The notes under the pieces were generated by a model. The model saw nothing but the letters and a program-made list of their open reading frames with translations, made no database searches and was not told the DNA's origin. The position numbers and the translations under genes were made by a program. A stretch of 64,000 bases of DNA, taken from Mesorhizobium sp. B2-1-8. GTDB lineage: Bacteria > Pseudomonadota > Alphaproteobacteria > Rhizobiales > Rhizobiaceae. Where the stretch lies: the NCBI RefSeq assembly GCF_006442545.2, contig NZ_CP083952.1:806001-870000 (forward strand), written 5' to 3'. This document shows positions 37,968-46,454 of the stretch, in pieces (the stretch's first letter is position 1; each line of letters begins with the position of its first letter).

Positions 37968-38405
37968 CTAGCCGATCAGCCGCCCTCGCAGCTCGGCCGA
38001 CGGGACGTCGCAACTGTCCTTCCTGCCGAACAGGGCATAACGATTCCTGGCGATGCGATCGTAGAGCCAGTCGCGCAGCGGGCGCGGCAAAAGCAATAGC
38101 ACCCTGGCCGCGCGCCAAGGCCAGCCAAGCTCGGCCATCACGGCGACAAAACTGTCGAGACGGGTGAAGGGGACGCCGCCGACAAGGGCGAGATTGGTTT
38201 CGTAGCTGTTGGTCGGGAGGTGGTATTTGCGGAACAGTGCCTCGCCGAGCGGTGATTGCGCGGTGGCGAAGCGGAAGCGCGCTTTGCGGTCGAGGCGGAC
38301 CACCATGTGCACGAAGCCCGAGCAGAACACGCAAACGCCGTCGAAGACGATCAGCGGATGGCTTGCATCAAAGGGTAGGGAAGGCGGCTTGGGATGGTCG
38401 GTCAC
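37968..38405 (-). CDS. DCC (DUF393) thiol-disulfide oxidoreductase-like protein
   Basis: A 145-residue protein with the DCC signature VFDGVCVFCSGF (D22-G-V-C25-x2-C28), a thioredoxin-like CxxC near the N-terminus. ATAQSPLGEALFRKY and ALVGGVPFTRLDSF follow. Family members are annotated as thiol-disulfide oxidoreductases, but direct proof is thin. Single gene on the minus strand. Confidence 0.88.
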   Translation of the reverse strand: MTDHPKPPSLPFDASHPLIVFDGVCVFCSGFVHMVVRLDRKARFRFATAQSPLGEALFRKYHLPTNSYETNLALVGGVPFTRLDSFVAVMAELGWPWRAARVLLLLPRPLRDWLYDRIARNRYALFGRKDSCDVPSAELRGRLIG

Positions 38406-38457
38406 GCTGGCCTCGGCTGCTCATGTCCCTGGGACACTAAGCCAGCCGATGGCGACG

Positions 38458-38583
38458 TCAAAGACGCGGCGATGTCGCACGCCGCCCGTCAGTGAGGACC
38501 GGGCGTTCGGCGCGATAGGCAGTGGCTCGGGTCTCGACGCCCGGCCTGCAGATGCGGCTGTTGTGGCGGCTCTCGAAGGTCAT
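38458..38583 (-). CDS. Possible short Arg-rich protein
   Basis: An open frame of 41 codons beginning two bases after the stop of the next small frame upstream (TGACCATGACC). It encodes MTFESRHNSRICRPGVETRA and a basic tail. No ribosome site of its own; if real it would be translated by reinitiation. Weak support. Confidence 0.2.
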   Translation of the reverse strand: MTFESRHNSRICRPGVETRATAYRAERPVLTDGRRATSPRL

Positions 38584-38585
38584 GG

Positions 38586-38726
38586 TCAGTGCGCGCCCAG
38601 TGACGTGCCGCGACGGGCGCAGGCCGGACCGGGGCCGCGCATGTAATAGCGCTCGGGCCGATAGGTCGGCGCGACGAACTCGCGGATGGCGGCGGCATAG
38701 CCGATGAGGTGCGTGAGGAAGTTCAT
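38586..38726 (-). CDS. Possible small protein (46 residues)
   Basis: MNFLTHLIGYAAAIREFVAP followed by TYRPERYYMRGPGPACARRG. ATG 38726 has AGG seven bases upstream. The aromatic and arginine-rich composition is not that of a typical shadow frame. Family unknown. Isolated, divergent from the DUF892 gene. Confidence 0.35.
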   Translation of the reverse strand: MNFLTHLIGYAAAIREFVAPTYRPERYYMRGPGPACARRGTSLGAH

Positions 38727-39011
38727 TTTACCTGGTCCCTGTCCCGATTTTCGGATGTCCCTTCCGAATTGCGAGAACGATAGCATCGAGGCGTGAATAC
38801 TCGGTGAACGTGATGTTAATTTCTGGTCGAAACCCCGTCGCTTCGTGGCCGGATTGCGGCTGATTCGGGGTGTTTCGGTGCCTTTTGTCGCCATTTCGTC
38901 TGGTGTGACTTTTGCATCACATATGTTTCGTTTGAATGTCGCCTTGGCGCGCTTGTGTTTCAACTTTCGTGCCGCCCTGGGAATTTCCTTGCCGGATGAG
39001 CGGTAAAGCCC
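38727..39011. other. Non-coding region upstream of the DUF892 stress gene
   Basis: No convincing gene. Somewhat AT-richer than the window (for example CGTGATGTTAATTTCTGG). It forms the shared upstream region of the small gene at 38726 and the stress promoter at 39012. Confidence 0.5.
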
Positions 39012-39036
39012 GGAACCGCCCCGCGCAGCGGACGTT
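39012..39036 (+). promoter_or_regulatory. EcfG-type general stress promoter
   Basis: GGAAC (39012-39016), 16 bases, CGTT (39033-39036). This fits the alphaproteobacterial sigma-EcfG consensus GGAAC-N16/17-CGTT. It lies about 70 bases upstream of the DUF892 gene, a class of stress gene often in this regulon. Confidence 0.65.
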
Positions 39037-39106
39037 GGGATCCCAGGACCGGCATTGCCGGCTCGGAATCTCCGACACAAGCAAGAGCAATGGAAAGGCT
39101 GAAATC

Positions 39107-39613
39107 ATGGGCTTCTTTTCGAAGGACATCAAAACGCTGGACGATCTCTTCGTGCACACGCTGCGCGACATCTATTATGCCGAGAAGCAGATCGAGAAGG
39201 CGCTGCCGAAGATGATCGACAAGGCAACAGACCCGCAGCTGCAGGCCGGCTTCGAAAAACACCTCGAACAGACCAGGGGCCATGTCGAACGCGTGGAAGA
39301 GGTGTTCGAGCTGTTTGGCGTGAAGGCCAAGCAGGTGAATTGCCCGGCCATCGACGGCATTCTCGAGGAAGCCGACGACGTCAGCGGCGACGTCGACGAC
39401 AAGGATGTTCTCGACGCCGCGCTGATCGCCTCCGCCCAAGCCGTCGAACACTACGAAATGACCCGCTACGGCACCTTGATCGCCTGGGCCAAGCAGCTCG
39501 GCCGCAGCGACTGCGCCAATGTGCTGGCCAAGAACCTCAAAGAAGAGCAAGCGACAGATCGCAAGCTGACCGAAATGGCGGAAAGCAAGATCAACCTGCA
39601 CGCCGCCGAATAG
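39107..39613 (+). CDS. DUF892 ferritin-like protein (YciE/YciF type)
   Basis: A 168-residue four-helix ferritin-like protein with carboxylate/histidine positions in LRDIYYAEKQIEKALPKM, TRGHVERVEEVFE and AVEHYEMTRYGTLIAWAKQL. The family (E. coli YciF) is stress-induced, and its oxidase or storage activity is unsettled. ATG 39107 opens the conserved core. An EcfG-type promoter precedes it. About 105 bases separate it from ku. Confidence 0.9.
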   Translation: MGFFSKDIKTLDDLFVHTLRDIYYAEKQIEKALPKMIDKATDPQLQAGFEKHLEQTRGHVERVEEVFELFGVKAKQVNCPAIDGILEEADDVSGDVDDKDVLDAALIASAQAVEHYEMTRYGTLIAWAKQLGRSDCANVLAKNLKEEQATDRKLTEMAESKINLHAAE

Positions 39614-39718
39614 GGGCTGAAAGCCGGGCCGGCGGCAGAGCGCCGGCCCGGCCGGACGGGGTTGGAACCCATCGGGGTGGTCGTCCGTTCCAGCTGATCT
39701 TCTCAAGAGGAACCCATC

Positions 39719-40591
39719 ATGGCGCCGCGTCCGGCCTGGAAAGGCTATCTGAAGCTCTCGCTGGTCACTTGCGCCATCGAACTGACCAATGTCGTCACCC
39801 ATGCCGAGAAGGTCTCGTTCCGCATCCTCAACCGCAAGACCGGCAATACGGTGAAGCGGATCTACGTCGATGCCGAGACCGGCAAGCCGATCGAGGACGG
39901 CGACGAGATCAAGGGCTACGAGATCGACAAGGGCGATTTCGTCCATATAGAGGAGGACGAGATCGAGGCGGTGCAGATCGAATCCTCGCACACGATGAGC
40001 CTCGACGGCTTCGTCGACAAAGCCTCGATCGAGCAGATCTATCTCGACACGCCCTACTATGTCGCGCCTGCCGACAAGGTTTCGGAAGAGGCCTTCGCCG
40101 TCATCCGCGACGCCATGGCGGGCAAGAAGATGGCGGGGCTTGCCCGCATCGTGCTCTATCAACGCGAACGGCCTGTCGTCATCGAGCCGCTCGGCAAGGG
40201 CATGGTGCTGACGACGCTGCGCTACGACAACACGGTGCGCCAGCCGGAGACCGTCTTTGGCGACATCAAGGCGGTGAAGACCGATCAGGACATGACCGAT
40301 CTGGCCGAGCTCATCATCGACAAGAAGAAGGCGAAGTTCGATCCCTCGAAATTCGAGGACAAATATGAGGATGCCCTGCTCGAACTGATCCGCGCCAAGA
40401 AGGCGGGGCACAAGGCGCCGAAGGCCAAGGCGGCCCCAAAACCATCCAACGTGGTCAACCTGTTCGACGCGCTGAAGAAAAGCCTGTCGTCGGATTCAGG
40501 CTCGTCGAAAGCGTCATCCTCGGCGAAAGCCAAGCCTGCCGCCAAACGCGCCAAGGCGAAAAGCGTTGCGCCGAAGCGCAAATCGGCCTGA
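39719..40591 (+). CDS. ku: Non-homologous end-joining protein Ku
   Basis: A 290-residue homodimeric DNA-end-binding protein. The core begins PAWKGYLKLSLVTCAIELTN and includes KRIYVDAETGKPIEDGDEIKGYE and LDTPYYVAPADKVSEEAFAV. The C-terminal 60 residues are a Lys/Ala/Ser-rich tail, common in bacterial Ku and used for DNA binding and threading. It recruits LigD, encoded nine bases downstream. Confidence 0.95.
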   Translation: MAPRPAWKGYLKLSLVTCAIELTNVVTHAEKVSFRILNRKTGNTVKRIYVDAETGKPIEDGDEIKGYEIDKGDFVHIEEDEIEAVQIESSHTMSLDGFVDKASIEQIYLDTPYYVAPADKVSEEAFAVIRDAMAGKKMAGLARIVLYQRERPVVIEPLGKGMVLTTLRYDNTVRQPETVFGDIKAVKTDQDMTDLAELIIDKKKAKFDPSKFEDKYEDALLELIRAKKAGHKAPKAKAAPKPSNVVNLFDALKKSLSSDSGSSKASSSAKAKPAAKRAKAKSVAPKRKSA

Positions 40592-40600
40592 GGATACGAG

Positions 40601-43135
40601 ATGGCCAGCCTCGAACAGTATCATTCGAAGCGAGACTTCAAGAAGACCGCCGAGCCGACCGGCAAGGTTGCGCGCGGGAAGAAGACCGGCGGTATCTTCG
40701 TCATCCAGAAGCACGCCGCCACAAGGCTGCATTACGATTTTCGCCTCGAGCATGACGGCGTGCTGTGGAGCTGGGCGGTGACGCGCGGTCCTAGCCTCGA
40801 CCCGCACGAAAAGCGGCTCGCCGTGCATGTCGAGGATCATCCCATCGACTATGCCGGCTTCGAAGGCACCATCCCCAAGGGCGAATATGGCGGAGGCTCG
40901 GTGCTCGTCTGGGACGAAGGCACCTGGGCGCCCGAAGGCGATCCCGCGAAGATGATGAAGAAGGGCCATATCAATTTCGAGCTCGAGGGCCACAAGCTGC
41001 ATGGCAAATGGCATCTGGTACGGTTGCGGCCGCGCCCGGGCGAAAAGCGCGACAACTGGCTGCTGATCAAGTCCGACGATGCCGCCGCACGCCCCGGCGA
41101 GGATGTTCTGGAGGACGAGCCGAAGTCGGTGAAATCAGGCCTGACGATCGAGGAGGTCGGCGAAGGCAAGGCGGCCAAGGGCGAGAAACCCAAAGTCTGG
41201 CACTCCAACAAGCCGGCCGCCGGCAAGGCGAAGGCTGGGGCCAGGAAACTCGACTTCATCGAGCCGCAGCTCGCCACGCTGGAGCGGGATGCACCGTCGG
41301 GCCAGGACTGGCTGCATGAGGTGAAGTTCGACGGCTATCGCATGCAGGCGCAGATCGCCGGCACCGACGTTCGGCTCCTGACCCGCACCGGTCTCGACTG
41401 GACGGAAAAATTCGGCGACGAGATCGCGGCCGAACTCGCTGGGCTGAAATGCAGCGATGCCATCATCGACGGCGAGATCGTCGTGCTGGCCGATAGCGGC
41501 GTGTCGTCCTTCGCGCTGTTGCAGCAGGATTTGTCGGCGAAGCGGACGAACCGCTTCCTCTACTATGTCTTCGACCTGATGCGGCTCGACGGCAAGGATT
41601 TGCGCCGCGAACCGCTTGTCGAGCGCAAACAGGCCTTGCAGGACCTGCTCGGCGAGAGGGCCGACACCGCGGCGCTGCGTTTCTCCGACCATTTTGCCGA
41701 ACCCGGCAAGATCATACTGGAACATGCCTGCCGCATGGGGCTGGAAGGCGTCGTCTCGAAACGCGCCGATGCGCCCTACCGCAGCGGCCGCGGTCCGGCA
41801 TGGGTCAAATCGAAATGCACGGCACGACAGGAATTCGTCATCGGCGGCTATCTGCCGTCGGACAAGACCGGACGCGGCCTGCGCTCCCTGCTGGTCGGCT
41901 ATTTCGAAGACGGCAGCCTGCACTATGCCGGCCGGGTCGGCACCGGCTTCTCCACCAAGGGCGCCAACGACCTGAAGAAGAGGCTCGATGCGCTGAAGGC
42001 CGACGCCTCGCCCTTCGATGCCGCCGTGCCGAAGGGCAAGGGCTTGGTCTGGGTCAAGCCGGAACTGGTCGGCGAAGTGGAGTTTCGCAGCTGGACGTCG
42101 GACCGTATAATACGCCATGCCTCGTTCCAGGGGCTGCGCGAGGACAAGCCGGCGGAGGAAGTCGTGCAGGAAAAGCCCAAGGCGGCGACACCCAAGACAG
42201 CGACGGGCAAGCCAGCGATAGGCAAGGGCCCGGCCAAGGCCAGGCCGGCGGCAAGCAGCGCCGATACGGCAGGAACGGCGAAAACCACGGTGAAATTATC
42301 CCATCCGGACAAGCTTCTGTGGCCAGACGAAAAGATCTCGAAACAGGCCCTGCTCGATCATTACGCGCTGGTATGGCCACGCATGAAGCAATTCGTGGTC
42401 GATCGTCCGCTCAGCCTGGTCAGGGCGCCGGATGGCGTCGGCGGCCAGCGCTTCTTCCAGAAGCATGCCTCGGCCGGCATGCATGCGAAGATCGAGAAGA
42501 CGAAGGATCCCACGGATGGCGAGGAAATCCTGTTCATCCGCGATTTCGACGGCATCGCGGCGCTGGTCCAGCTCGGCGTGGTCGAGATCCACATCTGGGG
42601 CTGCACGATCGACAAGCTTGAACAGCCGGACCAGATCGTCTTCGACCTCGACCCCGACGAAGGCGTCGATGTGAAGGCGGTCCGCGAGGCGGCGCTCGAC
42701 ATCAGGGCCAAGCTCGACGAGCTGTCGCTGCCCAATTTCGTCAAGACATCCGGCGGCAAGGGCTTTCATGTCATGGTGCCGCTGAAACCATCGGCGGATT
42801 GGGCCGAGGTCAAAGCTTTCGCCCATGATTTCGCCGGGGCGCTGGAGCAAGGCGCGCCGGACCGCTACACGGCGACGCTGTCGAAGAAGGCGCGCACCGG
42901 AAAAATTTTCGTCGACTATCTGCGCAATGGCAGCGGCGCGACCACCGTCGCACCATACTCGTCGCGGGCCAAGAAGGGCGCGACTGTGTCGATGCCGGTG
43001 ACCTGGGCCGAGATCGAGGCCGGCCTGCCGCCAAACGCCTTTCCGATCGGCGACAAGACGACGCTGAAGCGGCTCTCGGAAGCCGACCCGTGGGTGGATT
43101 TCTTCAAGAAGGGCAAGCTGTTGAAGCGGGGCTAA
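40601..43135 (+). CDS. ligD: Multifunctional ATP-dependent DNA ligase LigD
   Basis: An 844-residue end-joining enzyme with domain order phosphoesterase, ligase, polymerase. The PE domain (about 30-160) has ATRLHYDFRLEHDGVLWSW and IPKGEYGGGSVLVWD. The ligase domain (about 225-530) has the adenylation lysine K242 in HEVKFDGYRMQ and EGVVSKRAD. The polymerase/primase domain (about 560-840) has VFDLDPDEGVD metal aspartates and SGGKGFHVMVPL. A lysine/alanine-rich linker lies near 515-565. Works with Ku in DNA end-joining. Complete. Confidence 0.96.
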   Translation: MASLEQYHSKRDFKKTAEPTGKVARGKKTGGIFVIQKHAATRLHYDFRLEHDGVLWSWAVTRGPSLDPHEKRLAVHVEDHPIDYAGFEGTIPKGEYGGGSVLVWDEGTWAPEGDPAKMMKKGHINFELEGHKLHGKWHLVRLRPRPGEKRDNWLLIKSDDAAARPGEDVLEDEPKSVKSGLTIEEVGEGKAAKGEKPKVWHSNKPAAGKAKAGARKLDFIEPQLATLERDAPSGQDWLHEVKFDGYRMQAQIAGTDVRLLTRTGLDWTEKFGDEIAAELAGLKCSDAIIDGEIVVLADSGVSSFALLQQDLSAKRTNRFLYYVFDLMRLDGKDLRREPLVERKQALQDLLGERADTAALRFSDHFAEPGKIILEHACRMGLEGVVSKRADAPYRSGRGPAWVKSKCTARQEFVIGGYLPSDKTGRGLRSLLVGYFEDGSLHYAGRVGTGFSTKGANDLKKRLDALKADASPFDAAVPKGKGLVWVKPELVGEVEFRSWTSDRIIRHASFQGLREDKPAEEVVQEKPKAATPKTATGKPAIGKGPAKARPAASSADTAGTAKTTVKLSHPDKLLWPDEKISKQALLDHYALVWPRMKQFVVDRPLSLVRAPDGVGGQRFFQKHASAGMHAKIEKTKDPTDGEEILFIRDFDGIAALVQLGVVEIHIWGCTIDKLEQPDQIVFDLDPDEGVDVKAVREAALDIRAKLDELSLPNFVKTSGGKGFHVMVPLKPSADWAEVKAFAHDFAGALEQGAPDRYTATLSKKARTGKIFVDYLRNGSGATTVAPYSSRAKKGATVSMPVTWAEIEAGLPPNAFPIGDKTTLKRLSEADPWVDFFKKGKLLKRG

Positions 43136-43159
43136 CTCGACTTCAACGCCGTGGGGCAC

Positions 43160-43317
43160 CACCCCCCTCTGTCCTGCCGGACATCTCCCCCTCAAGGGGG
43201 GAGATTGGCGGTTTCGATGCCGGAACTTTCTTTCCGATGTTGGAAATTGGCGAAAGCTGTCGTCACATCCGATCTCCCCCCTTGAGGGGAGATGCTCGGC
43301 AGGGCAGAGGGGGCGCT
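43160..43317. repeat. Type-2 intergenic palindromic repeat
   Basis: A 158-bp copy between ligD and the ArsR gene: arms ACCCCCCTCTGTCCTGCCGG and GCAGGGCAGAGGGGGCGCT, inner palindrome ATCTCCCCCTCAAGGGGGGA and core AATTGGCGAAAGC. Confidence 0.85.
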
Positions 43318-43354
43318 GTCCCGCCGGCATCGCTAAAGGAGCGCCGCCGACCTC

Positions 43355-44029
43355 TCAGGCCAAAAACACCCTCTCGAACGCCTGCTTGCCCGGCGGTGAA
43401 AAAATCACCGCGCGACTGTCCTTCTGGCGGCGCGCCCATTTCTCGGCAAGGATCTTGTCGAGGATGGCGGCGCCCAGTGTGCCTGCGAGGTGCGAGCGCC
43501 GCACGCTCCAGTCGAGGCAGGCGCGGCACACCGGCCGCCGCGGCTTGGTGTAGACGTCGATGCCGATCGCCGCGAAGTGCGAGGCCGCGGAGGGCCCGAG
43601 CCTGATCTCCTTGTCATCGCGGACCAGTATGTTTCTATCGACAAGGCGATCCAGCATCGCAACGGCCTGCTCGCCGGCAAGGTGATCGTAGCAGACGCGC
43701 GCGATGCGCATCGCGCCGTCGCGGGGGCCCGGCCGCACGCGCTTGGGGCCAACGGCTTCAGCCACACCGGTGATGGCTTCGATCATGCCGGCCACTTGCG
43801 GGCCGGCCAGCCCGTAATAACGATGCCGGCCCTGGCTGGCCAAGGTCAGCAACCCACCCTCCATCAGTTTGGACAGATGCGAGGACGCGGTCGGCAACGA
43901 CACGCCGGCCTCCAGCGCCAGTTCGCTCGCCGTCAATGCCGTGCCGCCCATCAGGGCGTTCAGCATGTTGGCGCGGGCCGGGTCACCGACCAGGCTGGCG
44001 ATGCGGGCAATGTCGGGTCCTTCACGCAT
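43355..44029 (-). CDS. ArsR-family transcriptional regulator
   Basis: A 224-residue regulator. An N-terminal winged helix-turn-helix (about 5-75; ARANMLNALMGGTALTASEL, then LPTASSHLSKLMEGGLLTLA) is followed by a longer C-terminal part containing CRACLDWSVRRSHLAG. Its cysteines (CYDHLAGE, VCRACLDW) could bind a metal or sense redox, but this is inference. It is divergent from the DUF1127-NIPSNAP-ABM genes, the likely targets. Confidence 0.88.
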   Translation of the reverse strand: MREGPDIARIASLVGDPARANMLNALMGGTALTASELALEAGVSLPTASSHLSKLMEGGLLTLASQGRHRYYGLAGPQVAGMIEAITGVAEAVGPKRVRPGPRDGAMRIARVCYDHLAGEQAVAMLDRLVDRNILVRDDKEIRLGPSAASHFAAIGIDVYTKPRRPVCRACLDWSVRRSHLAGTLGAAILDKILAEKWARRQKDSRAVIFSPPGKQAFERVFLA

Positions 44030-44098
44030 AGTTCGGTCCTCATCGAAGCATTCTTGTCAGATAAACCACTATTCTCCGACCAGATCAAGGAGATGACG

Positions 44099-44314
44099 AT
44101 GACCGCACGAACCGCTTCCGCCCCTGCGCCGTTGCCCCGCCGCCAATCGTTCCCGTTCATCATCTGGGTCCGCTCGCGGCTGCTGGCCCGCTGGTATGAC
44201 CGCCATTTGCAGCGCCGCGATCTCTGCGAGATCGACGACCACCTGCTGCGCGACCTCGGCCTGACACGGCAGGACGTGCGCCGCGAATGCGCGAAATCCT
44301 TCTGGCAGGCGTGA
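44099..44314 (+). CDS. DUF1127 small protein
   Basis: A 71-residue protein ending in the DUF1127 core WYDRHLQRRDLCEIDDHLLR followed by DLGLTRQDV. In rhizobia this family is linked to RNA binding and phosphate/carbon or nitrogen stress responses. ATG 44099 lies six bases after AAGGAG; ATG 44093 is inside that site and unlikely. Divergent from the ArsR regulator. Confidence 0.88.
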   Translation: MTARTASAPAPLPRRQSFPFIIWVRSRLLARWYDRHLQRRDLCEIDDHLLRDLGLTRQDVRRECAKSFWQA

Positions 44315-44406
44315 CGCCAGGACATTTGCCTAGCAGATCGGACGATACAACGTTTCGACGCCGCTCGAACCATCGACGCGAAAACACTCTTCAAGGAGAG
44401 ACCGAG

Positions 44407-44739
44407 ATGACCATCACCTGCTTCATCCGCTATGAGATCGACCCGTTCGGCAAGGCCGCCTTCGAGGAGTATGCCCGCAACTGGGGCCAGGCCATTCCGC
44501 GCTGTGGCGCCGATCTGATCGGCTATTTCGCGCCGCACGAGGGCTCGGCCACGACGGCCTATGCCGCCTACAATATCGAAAACCTTGCCGCCTACGAGGC
44601 CTATCGCGCCCGGCTTGCCGCCGACCCCGCCGGCAAGGCAAACTACGAGTTCGCCCGCCGTGAACGCTTCATCCTCAGGGAGGATCGCATGTTCCTGAAA
44701 CTGGCTTCCGGTCCGCATGCGCCGCTGGTGAAGGTATGA
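44407..44739 (+). CDS. NIPSNAP-family protein
   Basis: A 110-residue dimeric alpha-beta barrel-type protein beginning ITCFIRYEIDPFGKAAFEEY, with a second motif RCGADLIGYFAPHEGSATTA. The family often works in antibiotic or aromatic metabolism; the exact role is unknown. ATG 44407 follows AAGGAGAGACCGAG. It overlaps the next gene by four bases (ATGA). Confidence 0.88.
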   Translation: MTITCFIRYEIDPFGKAAFEEYARNWGQAIPRCGADLIGYFAPHEGSATTAYAAYNIENLAAYEAYRARLAADPAGKANYEFARRERFILREDRMFLKLASGPHAPLVKV

Positions 44740-45080
44740 TCGCCGTCATCTTCGAGGTGCAGCCCGCACAGGGCCGGCGCGAGGCCTATCTGAGCATCGC
44801 CGCCGATCTGCGGCCGCTGCTCGACGGCATCGATGGCTTCATCTCGATCGAGCGCTTCCAGAGCCTGGCCGACCCGAACCGGGTCCTGTCGCTGTCATTC
44901 TGGCGTGACGAGGAGGCGGTCAAGGCCTGGCGCAATACGGAAGAACACCGGCAGGCGCAGAAGGCAGGGCGCGGCGGTATCTTTGCCGGCTATAGATTGC
45001 GGATCGCCCATGTGGTGCGGGATTATGGGCTGACCGAGAGAGACGAGGCGCCGGCGGACAGCCGGGCGGTGAATGGGTGA
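44736..45080 (+). CDS. Antibiotic biosynthesis monooxygenase (ABM)-domain protein
   Basis: A 114-residue ABM/dimeric alpha-beta barrel protein. It starts MIAVIFEVQPAQGRREAYLS and has DGFISIERFQSLADPNRVLS and SFWRDEEAVKAWRNTEEH. Relatives are small quinone monooxygenases or haem-degrading-like enzymes. Coupled to the NIPSNAP gene by ATGA, so the two related folds probably act together. Confidence 0.88.
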   Translation: MIAVIFEVQPAQGRREAYLSIAADLRPLLDGIDGFISIERFQSLADPNRVLSLSFWRDEEAVKAWRNTEEHRQAQKAGRGGIFAGYRLRIAHVVRDYGLTERDEAPADSRAVNG

Positions 45081-45101
45081 GGGCTATTGGGGTTGATGTT
45101 G

Positions 45102-45280
45102 GCGCCGCCCCTACCTGCCTGCCGGCATCCTCTCCCCGTATAGTCACGGGGAGAGGGGCGCTGTCATCGATGGTTTCGCCAGTCACCAGCGCGGCCGGAA
45201 AGAGCGCGCGCGCAGAAGCTGCCCTTTCTCCCCGTCTCTATACGGGGAGAAATGTCCGGCAGGACAATGAGGGGCAGCGC
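45102..45280. repeat. Type-1 intergenic palindromic repeat
   Basis: A 179-bp copy between convergent ABM and mbfA: arms GCGCCGCCCCTACCTGCCTG and GGACAATGAGGGGCAGCGC, inner CTCTCCCCGTATAGTCACGG and TCTATACGGGGAGAAATG, core GGTTTCGCCAGTCACC. Confidence 0.85.
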
Positions 45281-45298
45281 TGTCCTTCGCCACTTTGT

Positions 45299-46282
45299 CT
45301 AAGCATTCCCGATCAGCACACCCGCCGCGAACACCAGGGCGCCGCCCAGAACCACCTGGAAGGCGGCGCGCAGGAACGGGGTCTGCATGTAGCGGTTCTG
45401 GACGAATGCGATGGCCCACAATTCGAAGAACACCACCACGGCGGCGACGCCGGTCGCCGTCCAGAAATGCGGGATGAGATAGGGCAATGCGTGGCCAAGC
45501 CCACCCGACGCCGTCATGACCCCGACGGTCAGGCCGCGCTTGATCGGTGATCCGCGCCCGGACAGCTTGCCATCGTCGGAGGCGACTTCGGTGAAGCCCA
45601 TCGAGATGCCGGCGCCGATCGAGGCGGCGAGGCCGACCAGAAGCGTCTGCCAGGTGTCATGCGTGGCGAAGGCGGCGGCGAAGATCGGCGCCAGCGTCGA
45701 CACCGATCCATCCATCAATCCGGCCAAGCCCGGCTGCACATAGGTGAGGATGAACTGGCGCTGCTCGGCGGCGGCCTCTTCATCCTTCACGTCACCCGGC
45801 ACATGCTTGTGCTCGAGGCGCTGCGCAAGCGTCTCGTGGCCTTGTTCGACCAACGCCAGATCATTGAGCAGTTTTCGTGTCGAGGCATCGGTGGTGCGCT
45901 TGGCGGCCTCGACATAGAACAGGTAGGCCTGCCGCTCCATCGCCTCGGCCTGGCGGCGCACGGCCTCGATGCCGAGCGGCCGCACCAGCCAGTCCGGCTT
46001 GCGCTCATAGTAGCCCTTCACATGTTCACGGCGGATCAACGGAATGCGCTCGCCGAAACGCTTGCGAAAGAGTTCGATCAGTGAGTCGCGATGGCCGTCT
46101 TCCTCCTCGGCCATCGCCTCGAACAGTTTGGCCGATTGCGGGAAACTCTCGGCCAGTCCGTCCGCGTAGGCCCGGTAGATGCGCCCATCATCTTCCTCCG
46201 ACGATATGGCCAGCGCCAGGATTTCCTTTTCGGAAAGCGATTCGAAGGGGCGGCGGCCGAAGCCGAAAACACGGGAAAGCAT
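45299..46282 (-). CDS. mbfA: Membrane-bound ferritin-like iron exporter MbfA
   Basis: A 327-residue protein fusing an N-terminal ferritin-like/rubrerythrin domain (about 10-165; EEDDGRIYRAYADGLAESFP, AMAEEEDGHRDSLIELF, LALVEQGHETLAQRLEHKH) to a C-terminal VIT1/CCC1-like membrane domain with about five transmembrane segments (GLAGLMDGSVSTLAPIFAAA, SIGAGISMGFTEV). MbfA proteins export iron and confer iron and peroxide resistance in rhizobia. A perfect Irr-type ICE sits ten bases upstream of the ATG, so expression should be repressed by Irr under iron limitation. No clear Shine-Dalgarno site. Confidence 0.93.
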   Translation of the reverse strand: MLSRVFGFGRRPFESLSEKEILALAISSEEDDGRIYRAYADGLAESFPQSAKLFEAMAEEEDGHRDSLIELFRKRFGERIPLIRREHVKGYYERKPDWLVRPLGIEAVRRQAEAMERQAYLFYVEAAKRTTDASTRKLLNDLALVEQGHETLAQRLEHKHVPGDVKDEEAAAEQRQFILTYVQPGLAGLMDGSVSTLAPIFAAAFATHDTWQTLLVGLAASIGAGISMGFTEVASDDGKLSGRGSPIKRGLTVGVMTASGGLGHALPYLIPHFWTATGVAAVVVFFELWAIAFVQNRYMQTPFLRAAFQVVLGGALVFAAGVLIGNA

Positions 46283-46291
46283 GAGGAAATC

Positions 46292-46322
46292 ACCCTAGTT
46301 TAGAATTGTTCTAAACTAGGGT
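46292..46322. promoter_or_regulatory. Iron control element (ICE), Irr operator of mbfA
   Basis: A perfect inverted repeat: ACCCTAGTTTAGAA, TTG, then its exact reverse complement. The core TTTAGAA-N3-TTCTAAA matches the rhizobial ICE bound by Irr. It overlaps the promoter-leader region of mbfA. Confidence 0.85.
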
Positions 46323-46454
46323 TTACGGCGTGCATGGTCAATCGCCCGCTTGGCCGTGGTCAAGAATAGTTGAAGCCCCGGTTCAGGGCATCGCTCTTCA
46401 TTAGCAGTGAATGTTCACCTATATATCGGACCAAGCCATGAAAGGAACGAGCTG

